Source of the DNA: an uncultured Clostridia bacterium
GTDB taxonomy: Bacteria; Bacillota; Clostridia; Christensenellales; Borkfalkiaceae
Assembly: GCA_947581885.1 (NCBI GenBank)
Contig: CANPWF010000122.1
Coordinates: 1-5,335, forward strand
Length of the DNA: 5,335 nucleotides
Direction of reading: 5' to 3'
Shown here: one piece after another, positions 1 through 5,335 of the stretch
Layout of the letters: every line of letters starts with the position of its first letter
How positions within the stretch are numbered: position 1 is the first letter of the stretch
Program-made: the position numbers and the translations under genes
Notes under the pieces: generated by a model
The model's input: only the letters and a program-made list of their open reading frames with translations
What the model was told of the DNA's origin: nothing
The model's database searches: none

Positions 1-29
1 CCTCGCTGCCCCCCTTGGGGGAAGGACCC
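1..29 (-). repeat. Partial copy of C5/G5 hairpin repeat (superfamily B, copy 1)
   Basis: The stretch reads CTGCCCCCC-TT-GGGGGAAGG at 6-25, a short G/C stem with a two-base spacer. It matches the constant half of the fuller copy at 43-100 (CTCGCTGCCCCC then GGGGGAAG). The variable second hairpin and the closing AAGGGGG of that copy are absent, so this is a truncated copy, or it is cut by the window edge. Minus strand is assigned because it is inverted relative to the copies at 285-345 and 4661-4730. No coding function is seen. Confidence 0.6.
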
Positions 30-42
30 TATTCGCGTTTTC

Positions 43-100
43 CTCTCGCTGCCCCCTTTGGGGGAAGTGGCGCGGCGACCTTCCGCGCCGAAGGGGGTTG
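43..100 (-). repeat. C5/G5 hairpin repeat with variable second hairpin (superfamily B, copy 2)
   Basis: The constant part is CTGCCCCC-TTT-GGGGGAAGTG (49-69). It is followed by a second hairpin, GGCGCGG (69-75) with CCGCGCC (83-89) around a 7-base loop, and then by AAGGGGG (91-97). The closing AAGGGGG can also pair with the first CCCCCTT, so two mutually exclusive folds exist. The layout is the same as at 4591-4635, but the second hairpin has a different sequence. It faces the copy at 285-345 in inverted orientation across the palindrome at 101-284. Confidence 0.75.
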
Positions 101-284
101 GAGTGTACGGAAGGCTATAAAATACGTCACCCTGAGCCGCCGCTGCCCTTGCGGCGTGTCGAACGGGTCACCGCAGCTTTAAGAACATAAGTCTAAGGTG
201 ATTCCTCGACTCGAATACTCGCCGCCTATTACGAGCGGCGACTATTCGGCTCGGAATGACGTAATCGTACAGTTGCGTACACTC
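101..284. repeat. Long palindromic, cloverleaf-capable repeat (superfamily A, copy 1)
   Basis: The ends are inverted: GAGTGTACG at 101-109 and CGTACACTC at 276-284. Inside them, TACGTCACCCTGAGC (123-137) faces GCTCGGAATGACGTA (249-263) with few mismatches. Further in come a side hairpin (CGCCGC 138-143, GCGGCG 151-156), an axial stem (GTCGAACGGGTCACC against GGTGATTCCTCGAC) and a second side hairpin at 213-247 (12 of 13 pairs, 9-base loop). The copy at 4271-4440 is nearly identical except for this last hairpin. It lies downstream of the rny terminator and has no coding content. It resembles a non-autonomous palindromic mobile element; that reading is inference. Confidence 0.85.
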
Positions 285-345
285 ACACCCCCTCAGTCAC
301 ACCAAGGGCGGCGTGACAACTCCCCCAGAGGGGGAGCCGAGGGGC
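285..345 (+). repeat. C5/G5 hairpin repeat (superfamily B, copy 3)
   Basis: ACACCCCCTCA is followed by a variable hairpin, GTCACACC (296-303) with GGCGTGAC (310-317) and one mismatch, and then by the constant hairpin CTCCCCC (320-326) / GGGGGAG (330-336) with loop AGA and a CCGAG tail. The copy at 4661-4730 has the same frame, with a perfect variable stem. It starts directly at the end of the palindrome at 101-284 and is inverted relative to copy 2, so the two bracket that palindrome. Confidence 0.8.
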
Positions 346-351
346 ATTCCG

Positions 352-385
352 AAAAATACAAAAGAAGCCCTCGAGCGGGGGCTTC
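352..385 (-). terminator. Rho-independent terminator of rny
   Basis: Read on the minus strand, GAAGCCC pairs perfectly with GGGCTTC (379-385 and 364-370) around an 8-base loop. The run TTTTGTATTTTTC follows. The hairpin begins 18 bases after the rny stop codon. It differs from the surrounding repeats and is the natural 3' end of the rny transcript. Confidence 0.88.
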
Positions 386-403
386 CGAAAATAACCGAAA
401 ATC

Positions 404-2023
404 TTATTTCGCGTATTCGACGCTGCGGAATTCGCGGATGACGTTGACCTTGATCTGCCCGGGGTATTCGAGCTCGCTCTCGATCTTCTTGGCGATGTCC
501 TTGGCGAGGAAGATGGCTTTCGCGTCGTCCACCTGATCGGGCTTGACGATGACGCGCACCTCTCTGCCTGCCTGAATGGCATAGCTCTTTTCGACTCCCG
601 CAAAGCCCGCGGCGATCTCTTCGAGCCGTTCGAGCCGTTTCACATAGCCCGCGCCCGTCTCCCTTCTCGCCCCGGGGCGTGCGCCCGAGATCGCGTCCGC
701 CGCCTGCACGAGGACAGCCTCGATCGTCTTGGGTTCCACATCGCCGTGGTGCGCCATGATGGCGTTGACGATCATCGCGTTTTCCTTATACTTCTTGGCG
801 AGGTCCGCACCGATCTGGATGTGGGTGCCTTCCTGTTCGTGGTCGACGGCCTTTCCGATATCGTGGAGAAGCCCCGCCCTCTTTGCGAAGTTCACGTCGA
901 GCCCGAGCTCTTGTGCCATGAGCCCCGCGAGCTGTGCGACTTCGATGGAATGGCGATAGACGTTCTGCCCGTAGCTCGTGCGGTACCGTAGCCGCCCGAT
1001 GAGTTTGATAAGTTCGGGATGAAGCCCGAAGATCCCCACTTCGAACATGGCGTTTTCGCCCGCCGCCTTGATCTGTTGATCGAGTTCCTTGGTGACTTTT
1101 TCCACCGTCTCCTCGATGCGGGCGGGGTGGATCCTCCCGTCGGCGATGAGCTTTTCGAGGGTGAGGCGGGCGATCTCCCTGCGGACGGGATCGAAGCCCG
1201 AGAGGATGACGACTTCGGGCGTATCGTCGATGACGAGTTCGATGCCCGTGGCGTTCTCGATGGCGCGGATGTTCCGCCCCTCTCTGCCGATGATGCGCGC
1301 CTTCATGTCGTCGTTGGGAAGGGGCACGACGGAGACGGTGGACTCCGAAGCATGGTCGGAAGCGCAACGTTGAATGGCGAGCGAGATGACGTTCTTCGCG
1401 TTGATATCCGCCTCTTCCTTCGCCTGCTGTTCCATGGTGCGGACCTGCACGGCAAGGTCGCGCCTCGTCTCGTCGAGGATCTCATCGGTGAGTTGCTTCT
1501 TCGCCTCATCCTTGGTGAGCTGGGCGACCTTTTCGAGCTCCTGCACCATGAGTTCGTGCTGACGGGAGACCTGCTCTTCCTTCTTGCCGACCTCCTCCAT
1601 CTTCTGCGCGAGATTGTTCTTCTGCGCGTCGAGGGACTGTTCCTTACGGGAAAGTTCCGTTTCCTTCTTTTCGAGCATGTCCTCCTGACGGTTGAGCCGT
1701 GCCTCAATGCGTTGTTGTTCGGCACGCTTCTCCTTCATCTCCTGCTCGAATTCGCTCCTGCGCTTGAAATCCTGCTCCTTCGATTCTGCGATCGCTTCCC
1801 TTTTCAGTTGCTTGCATTCCGTCTCGGCGTTTTTCAGCATCTCTTCCACGCGCTTCGACGTTTCGTCAAGTTTTTGTTCGGACCTCTTTTTGGAAACTTT
1901 TTTGAGAACCAGCCACGTCGCAAAGGCGGCGACCGCGGCCCCGACTACGAGCGCGACGACGATCAGAGCTACCGAAAGTCCCACGCTCATTTCGGCGAGG
2001 AGCAGGCTTGCATAGTTGTTCAT
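404..2023 (-). CDS. rny: Ribonuclease Y (membrane-anchored KH/HD endoribonuclease)
   Basis: RNase Y initiates mRNA decay and processing by endonucleolytic cleavage at the inner face of the membrane, mainly in Firmicutes. The 539-residue product is close to the family length (about 520). Visible in order: a hydrophobic membrane segment at about 13-40; a long charged, Glu/Lys-rich coiled coil at about 45-215; a KH RNA-binding domain at about 229-292 with the GREG loop at 246-249; and an HD phosphohydrolase domain at about 345-445. Likely metal ligands and catalytic residues are H358, the H387-D388 pair, H425/H426 and D443. The C-terminal domain, to 539, is typical of the family. The start at 2023 is fixed by GAGGAGG five bases upstream; the later Met12 has no such support. 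It has its own strong promoter and its own terminator, so it is probably monocistronic. Nothing is missing or broken. Confidence 0.98.
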   Translation of the reverse strand: MNNYASLLLAEMSVGLSVALIVVALVVGAAVAAFATWLVLKKVSKKRSEQKLDETSKRVEEMLKNAETECKQLKREAIAESKEQDFKRRSEFEQEMKEKRAEQQRIEARLNRQEDMLEKKETELSRKEQSLDAQKNNLAQKMEEVGKKEEQVSRQHELMVQELEKVAQLTKDEAKKQLTDEILDETRRDLAVQVRTMEQQAKEEADINAKNVISLAIQRCASDHASESTVSVVPLPNDDMKARIIGREGRNIRAIENATGIELVIDDTPEVVILSGFDPVRREIARLTLEKLIADGRIHPARIEETVEKVTKELDQQIKAAGENAMFEVGIFGLHPELIKLIGRLRYRTSYGQNVYRHSIEVAQLAGLMAQELGLDVNFAKRAGLLHDIGKAVDHEQEGTHIQIGADLAKKYKENAMIVNAIMAHHGDVEPKTIEAVLVQAADAISGARPGARRETGAGYVKRLERLEEIAAGFAGVEKSYAIQAGREVRVIVKPDQVDDAKAIFLAKDIAKKIESELEYPGQIKVNVIREFRSVEYAK

Positions 2024-2028
2024 ACAAA

Positions 2029-2035
2029 CCTCCTC
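2029..2035 (-). promoter_or_regulatory. Ribosome binding site of rny
   Basis: GAGGAGG on the minus strand lies five bases before the ATG at 2021-2023. It is a near-complete Shine-Dalgarno match and decides the start in favour of Met1 over Met12. Confidence 0.93.
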
Positions 2036-2097
2036 AAAATGAATTTGACGTTTATTCTATCACCGCAAGATAAGCGGATATAGACCAAGTCGTATCC

Positions 2098-2126
2098 ATT
2101 ATATAGGATTTTGAAACAATTGTCAA
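2098..2126 (-). promoter_or_regulatory. Vegetative (sigma-70/sigma-A type) promoter of rny
   Basis: On the minus strand, TTGACA (2121-2126) and TATAAT (2098-2103) are both exact consensus hexamers separated by exactly 17 bases. Transcription should start near 2091, which gives a leader of about 68 bases before the rny ATG. The leader contains a small hairpin, CCGC/GCGG (2074-2077 and 2063-2066) with a 7-base loop; its significance is unknown. No operator palindrome overlaps the hexamers, so strong constitutive expression is the simplest reading. Confidence 0.93.
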
Positions 2127-2224
2127 ACGGTTAACGCCCTATTCTCGGTTTTTGAAAAAAGAATTCCGAAAAGAAGAGCCGTGCTTTTTTCTGTCGTTTC
2201 GTTTCGCCGTATGGTTCTCAACGG

Positions 2225-2255
2225 AAAAAAGGAGCCGCGGAGAATTCTCCGCGGC
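2225..2255 (-). terminator. Rho-independent terminator of nadE
   Basis: Positions 2234-2255 form a perfect 22-base palindrome (arm GCCGCGGAGAA; in practice a stem with a short AATT-centred loop). On the minus strand it is followed by TCCTTTTTT. It lies about 70 bases after the nadE stop and upstream of the rny promoter, so it insulates the two units. The plus strand also has a T run further out (2271-2276) but too far away for an efficient terminator in that direction. Confidence 0.9.
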
Positions 2256-2327
2256 GGAAAATGATGGTTTTTTCGACCCCATGTCGCAATTTTGGGGGAG
2301 AGTAGCCGTCTTGTATTCCCCTCTTTT

Positions 2328-4250
2328 TTACAGGCTTTCCGCCTCGGCGATCCAAAGCGCGGCGGATGCGTCGGAAGGAACGCGGAGGTCGGCGCGGGGC
2401 GAGAGGGAGACGGAGCCCACCTTCACGCCGTCGGGCACGCAGTTGCGTTTGAACTGTTGGGCGAAGAACCGCCTGTAAAATGATACGAGCCACTTCTTCA
2501 ACGTCGCGCGGTCGTATTTCCCTTTGAAGGCGCGTTCGGCGAGATACAACGTCTTGCTCGGTCCGTCGCCGCGGCGCAAAAATTCGTACAGGTAAAAATC
2601 GTTGAGCTCGTACGGTCCCACGATCTCCTCCGTCTTTTGGGCGATGTTCCCCTCTTCGTCGGGGGGAAGGAGCTCGGGGGAGATCTCGGTGGAAAGAACG
2701 CTCCGAAGTACCACTTCCGCCCTTCCGCCGAGCCTTTCCGCCTCGGCGAGGACGAGATATTTCACGAGCGTTTTGGGCACCGAGCAGTTGACGGCGTACA
2801 TGCTCATGTGATCGCCGTTGTAGGTGCACCAACCGAGGGCGAGCTCGGAGAGGTCCCCCGTGCCGATGACGAGCCCGTTCTCCGCATTGGCAACGTCCAT
2901 TAAAAGCATGGTGCGATATCTTGCCTGTGCGTTCTCGTAAGCCGAATCGTGCACCTCGGGGTCGTGCCCGATATCCTTGAAATGGCGCAGGACAGTCTGC
3001 GAAATGTTCACCTGCCGCGCCGTAACGCCCAACGCCTGCATGAGCGCGGTGGCGTTGTTCTTGGTTTTGAGGCTCGTTCCGAACCCCGGCATCGAGTAGG
3101 CGAGAATGTCCGCGCGGTCCTTCTTCAACAAATCGAAGGCGCGGACGGTGACGAGGAGAGCAAGCGTTGAATCGAGCCCGCCCGAGATTCCGAGCACCGC
3201 CGTTTTCGCGTGCGTGTGCGCGAGCCTGCGCGCGAGCGCGTGCGCCTGTATGTTAAGGATAAGGGCGGCGCGTTCCTGCCGTTTTTCCTCCTCTTTGGGA
3301 ACGAAGGGGTGCACGTCCACTTGGCGAAGGGTCAACTCCCCTTCCCCCATGAAATCGGCATCCAACCGATCTTCGCACTTCTCCGAACGGAACGTCGTCT
3401 GCCGTCTGCGCTCGGAGAGCAGGAAGCCGACATCGATCTCCGCCTCGCAATTTTCCCCCGAGAAGGGCTCGCTCTCGGAAAGGCAGGTGCCGTTTTCGTA
3501 CACCATATTGTTGCCCGAGAAGGTCATATCGGAGGAGGATTCGCTCCCGTTCGCGTCCGCATAGACGTAGGCGCAGAGGTTCTTGCCCGAGTGGGCGGAA
3601 AGAAGGGACTTGCGGTATTCGCGCTTGCCCACCGTCTCGTCCGAGGCGGAGAGGTTGACGATGACGACCGCCCCCTTCGCCGCAAGGCGGGTCGAGGGAG
3701 AGTCGGGTGCCCAAAGGTCCTCGCAAATTTCACAGCCCACCGCAACTTCGGGGTGAGACCGATCGCGGAAGATGAGTTCTGCGGAAAAGTATGCGCCGTC
3801 CTCTTCCTCCGCACCGTTCTCGGCGAGCGGAACCCACGACGACCCCTCGGGGGCGGGAGAGAAATACCGCGCCTCGTAAAATTCGTTATAGTTGGGAATG
3901 TTCGTCTTGGGGACGAAGCCCTTCACGGAGCCGTTCGATATCGCCGCGGCGCAGTTGTAGAGCTTGCCGCGATGGATGAGCGGCAGCCCGACAAAGACGA
4001 GCATCTTCTTCCCCTTCGTCGCCTTCGCGATCTCTTTGAGCGCGGAAAAGCAACCTTCGAGGAGGGTGCTTTGCAGGAAGAGATCGCCGCAGGTATAGCC
4101 CGAAATGCAGAGCTCGGGGAACACGAGAAGTTCGGTGCCCTTCTTGTTATGCGCCTCGATGAATTCGATGATCTTGGCGGCGTTGTAGGCGGGATCGGCG
4201 ACCCTTATTTCGGGGCTCACCGCCGCCGCTTTCAAAAAGAGATGTTTCAT
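2328..4250 (-). CDS. nadE: Glutamine-dependent NAD+ synthetase
   Basis: The enzyme converts nicotinic acid adenine dinucleotide to NAD+ using ATP and ammonia released from glutamine, the last step of NAD+ synthesis in the cytoplasm. The 640-residue product has the two-domain layout of the glutamine-dependent type. An N-terminal nitrilase-like glutaminase (about 5-275) carries the Glu-Lys-Cys triad as E46 (FPELCISGY), K115 (FVPKTNIPNY) and C176 (CEICEDLW). A C-terminal synthetase (about 325-610) has the ATP-binding SGGLDST at 356-362 and the family block GTGDLSELALGWCTYNGDH at 463-481. All key residues are present. ATG at 4250 is chosen because family members start just before the first glutaminase strand; an in-frame TTG at 4286 would add 12 unlike residues and lies inside a repeat. 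No clear Shine-Dalgarno precedes the ATG. A terminator follows at 2225-2255. It sits between recA and rny with no shared pathway. Confidence 0.97.
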   Translation of the reverse strand: MKHLFLKAAAVSPEIRVADPAYNAAKIIEFIEAHNKKGTELLVFPELCISGYTCGDLFLQSTLLEGCFSALKEIAKATKGKKMLVFVGLPLIHRGKLYNCAAAISNGSVKGFVPKTNIPNYNEFYEARYFSPAPEGSSWVPLAENGAEEEDGAYFSAELIFRDRSHPEVAVGCEICEDLWAPDSPSTRLAAKGAVVIVNLSASDETVGKREYRKSLLSAHSGKNLCAYVYADANGSESSSDMTFSGNNMVYENGTCLSESEPFSGENCEAEIDVGFLLSERRRQTTFRSEKCEDRLDADFMGEGELTLRQVDVHPFVPKEEEKRQERAALILNIQAHALARRLAHTHAKTAVLGISGGLDSTLALLVTVRAFDLLKKDRADILAYSMPGFGTSLKTKNNATALMQALGVTARQVNISQTVLRHFKDIGHDPEVHDSAYENAQARYRTMLLMDVANAENGLVIGTGDLSELALGWCTYNGDHMSMYAVNCSVPKTLVKYLVLAEAERLGGRAEVVLRSVLSTEISPELLPPDEEGNIAQKTEEIVGPYELNDFYLYEFLRRGDGPSKTLYLAERAFKGKYDRATLKKWLVSFYRRFFAQQFKRNCVPDGVKVGSVSLSPRADLRVPSDASAALWIAEAESL

Positions 4251-4270
4251 AACAGATTTGATTGGAGAGG

Positions 4271-4440
4271 AACGGTTGGCTATCAATTACGTCACCCTGA
4301 GCCGCCGCTGCCCTTGCGGCGTGTCGAACGGGTCACCGCAGTTTTAAGACATAAGTCTAAGGTGATTCCTCGACTCGTCCCTGCGCAAGGGCACCGCAGG
4401 GACGGCTCGGAATGACGTGATTATACGGTTGCGTACATTC
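4271..4440. repeat. Long palindromic, cloverleaf-capable repeat (superfamily A, copy 2)
   Basis: It aligns with copy 1 (101-284) from ACGG..GGCTAT through ACGT..TTGCGTACA(C/T)TC. Outer stem: 4286-4302 with 4405-4421. Side arm one: CGCCGC 4303-4308 with GCGGCG 4316-4321. Axial stem: 4323-4337 with 4361-4374, capped by AGAC/GTCT (4347-4350, 4355-4358). Side arm two: a perfect 9-base stem, GTCCCTGCG 4377-4385 with CGCAGGGAC 4395-4403, unrelated in sequence to the arm in copy 1. The left end lies about 20 bases upstream of the nadE ATG, so this element forms much of the nadE leader if transcription comes from recA. Confidence 0.85.
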
Positions 4441-4444
4441 GGGT

Positions 4445-4556
4445 GCCCCTCATCCTGAGCGGAGCGAAGCGGAGTCGAAGGATCTCGCCACACTCCATAC
4501 CTACATGTATGTTGGCAACTGTGCGAGATTTCTCGACTGCGCTCGAAATGAGGTGC
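4445..4556. repeat. Imperfect long inverted repeat related to superfamily A (short-arm variant)
   Basis: The outer arms are GCCCCTCATCCTGAGCG (4445-4461) and CGCTCGAAATGAGGTGC (4540-4556). The inner arms are GAGTCGAAGGATCTCGC (4472-4488) and GCGAGATTTCTCGACTG (4523-4539). Each pair matches at about 13 of 17 positions. The apex holds CATAC/GTATG around 4496-4511. The blocks TGAGC and GTCGA occur in the same order as in the copies at 101-284 and 4271-4440, so it appears to be a diverged member with short side arms. No coding content is supported. Confidence 0.75.
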
Positions 4557-4590
4557 GGGTGGTGCGCTCTTTCGGGGGTAGAACCCCTTA

Positions 4591-4635
4591 CTGCCCCCTT
4601 GAGGGGGAAGTGCCCCGCAGGGGCAAAAGGGGTGT
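4591..4635 (-). repeat. C5/G5 hairpin repeat (superfamily B, copy 4)
   Basis: The constant hairpin is CCCCC 4594-4598 with GGGGG 4603-4607, followed by AAG. Then comes a perfect variable hairpin, TGCCCC 4611-4616 with GGGGCA 4620-4625, and the closing AAAGGGGTG. The layout is that of copy 2 (43-100) with a different second hairpin. It is inverted relative to the copy at 4661-4730, with a short AT-rich spacer between them. Confidence 0.75.
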
Positions 4636-4660
4636 TATAATAATGTACACCGTATTTGTG

Positions 4661-4730
4661 ACACCCCCTCAGTCACGGCAAGGTCAGCCGTGACAGCTCC
4701 CCCAAAGGGGGAGCCGAGAGAGCCGAGGGA
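4661..4730 (+). repeat. C5/G5 hairpin repeat (superfamily B, copy 5)
   Basis: ACACCCCCTCA leads into a perfect 8-base variable hairpin, GTCACGGC 4672-4679 with GCCGTGAC 4687-4694. The constant hairpin follows: GCTCCCCC 4696-4703 with GGGGGAGC 4707-4714, loop AAA. The tail repeats GAGCCGAG / GAGCCGAG. It lies just downstream of the recA stop codon. Neither hairpin is followed by a T run on the minus strand, so it is not a canonical intrinsic terminator. Confidence 0.82.
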
Positions 4731-4746
4731 CGGGACAAAAAACGGC

Positions 4747-5335
4747 TTACTCCTCGGGGTTGCCGGCGACGTCGGCGACGGAGGAACCCTTCGCCGCAAG
4801 GCGGATCTTCTGTTCGATCTCGGCGGCGAGCTCGGGGTTGTCCTTCAAAAACGCCCGCATCTTCTCTTTGCCGTTGGCGAGCTTGTTATCGTTATAGCTG
4901 AACCACGCGCCGCTCTTCTTGATGATATCGAACTGCAATCCGAGGTCGATAATGCACCCTTCCTGCGAAACGCCCTCGCCGTACATGATATCGAATTCCG
5001 CCTGACGGAAGGGCGGAGCGAGCTTGTTCTTGACGACCTTCGCGCGGGTGCGGTTGCCCGCCGCCCCGTCCGTATCCTTCAAGATATCCGTCTTTCTCAC
5101 GTCGATACGGATGGAAGCGTAGAACTTCAACGCCTTGCCGCCGGGGGTGACTTCGGGATTGCCGAACATCACGCCCACCTTCTCGCGGAGTTGGTTGATA
5201 AAGACGACGCACGTCTTGGACTTGTTGACGATCGCGGTGAGTTTGCGGAGGGCTTGCGACATCAGGCGGGCTTGAAGCCCGACGTGGGAATCCCCCATAT
5301 CCCCCTCGATCTCCGCCTTCGGCACCAGCGCCGCC
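4747..5335 (-). CDS. recA: Recombinase RecA, C-terminal part (5' end outside the window)
   Basis: RecA forms ATP-dependent filaments on single-stranded DNA, catalyses homologous pairing and strand exchange, and triggers LexA cleavage in the SOS response. The visible 195 codons correspond to roughly the last 55 percent of the protein, from just after the Walker B region. DNA-binding loop 1 is seen in PKAEIEGDMGDSH. The region FINQLREKVGVMFGNPEVTP holds the switch glutamine and DNA-binding loop 2. GGKALKFYASIRIDVRK and VKNKLAPPFRQAEFDIMYGEG are typical core blocks. The C-terminal domain then runs to a short tail ending GNPEE. The frame stays open to the window edge, so the gene is cut only by the window. 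The stop TAA is at 4747-4749. No convincing intrinsic terminator follows before the repeat cluster. Confidence 0.97.
   Translation of the reverse strand, partial: AALVPKAEIEGDMGDSHVGLQARLMSQALRKLTAIVNKSKTCVVFINQLREKVGVMFGNPEVTPGGKALKFYASIRIDVRKTDILKDTDGAAGNRTRAKVVKNKLAPPFRQAEFDIMYGEGVSQEGCIIDLGLQFDIIKKSGAWFSYNDNKLANGKEKMRAFLKDNPELAAEIEQKIRLAAKGSSVADVAGNPEE

Noticed and set aside
1..350. CRISPR array, given many repeats
   Set aside because: The units are palindromic hairpins of different families and irregular spacing, with no constant direct repeat and no equal-length spacers.
198..536. Plus-strand open frame across the left repeats and the end of rny
   Set aside because: It is built from the palindrome, the C5/G5 repeat, the terminator and antisense rny. 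No protein signal is seen.
1019..2083. Long plus-strand open frame (354 codons) opposite rny
   Set aside because: It is antisense to a complete rny with all family motifs. Its Leu/Phe-rich content reflects the complement of the coiled-coil codons, and GC-rich genes commonly leave such open antisense frames.
2154..2191. Inverted repeat GAAAAAAG / CTTTTTTC between nadE and rny
   Set aside because: It is an A/T-only stem of eight bases with a 22-base gap in an A-rich region, likely chance. It may at most contribute A-tracts upstream of the rny promoter.
4251..4286. Alternative upstream TTG start for nadE
   Set aside because: It would add residues not expected in the family, lies in the repeat, and has no better ribosome binding site than the ATG at 4250.
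3210..4415. Long plus-strand open frame (401 codons) opposite nadE and running into the repeat
   Set aside because: It is antisense to nadE, has no recognisable domain, and its 3' end lies in repeat sequence.
4638..4645. TATAAT-like plus-strand sequence in the spacer of the right-hand B pair
   Set aside because: No -35 hexamer lies at a usable distance, and there is no plus-strand gene downstream in this window.
4443..4693. Small plus-strand open frames of 62-65 codons between nadE and recA
   Set aside because: They lie entirely within the hairpin repeats, and I see no ribosome binding site or family signal.
4737..4765. Possible recA terminator: CGGC/GCCG followed by TTTTTT, overlapping the stop codon
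   Set aside because: The stem is only four pairs with a 15-base loop that folds poorly. It is too weak to call.

Overview
The window holds one strand-coherent block read entirely from the minus strand: the 3' part of recA (right edge), a complete glutamine-dependent NAD+ synthetase gene (nadE), and a complete ribonuclease Y gene (rny). The two complete genes are well supported by family motifs and active-site residues. The nearness of recA and rny, the membrane-anchored RNase Y and the GAGGAGG ribosome binding site point to a bacterium of the Firmicutes/Clostridia type. Base composition is GC-rich by eye, which suits an uncultured gut clostridial lineage better than a Bacillus. That lineage call is inference and cannot be refined from this window.

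Layout from left to right. Positions 1-350 have no gene and are packed with hairpin-forming repeats. Positions 352-385 hold the rny terminator, followed by rny (404-2023, minus). The 304-base gap 2024-2327 carries the rny ribosome binding site, a consensus-perfect vegetative promoter for rny, and the rho-independent terminator of nadE. nadE occupies 2328-4250. Positions 4251-4746 are a second gene-free stretch, almost filled by the same repeat families as at the left end. recA runs from 4747 off the right edge.

The genes are housekeeping: RecA acts in recombination and the SOS response, NadE in the last step of NAD+ synthesis, RNase Y in mRNA turnover at the membrane. They share no pathway. 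rny is clearly an independent transcription unit, with its own promoter and terminator. nadE has a clear terminator, but I see no convincing promoter or Shine-Dalgarno, so it may depend on transcription arriving from recA through the repeat region.

The least ordinary content is the repeats. Two superfamilies recur in both gaps. The first (101-284, 4271-4440, and a relative at 4445-4556) is a long imperfect palindrome that can be folded as a cloverleaf. Its scaffold is conserved, but one side arm has been replaced by an unrelated, still self-complementary hairpin. The second (1-29, 43-100, 285-345, 4591-4635, 4661-4730) has a constant C5/G5 hairpin plus a variable hairpin, and occurs as facing inverted pairs. 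Repeats of these general kinds look like mobile, non-autonomous palindromic elements. No transposase or other mobilising gene is visible here.
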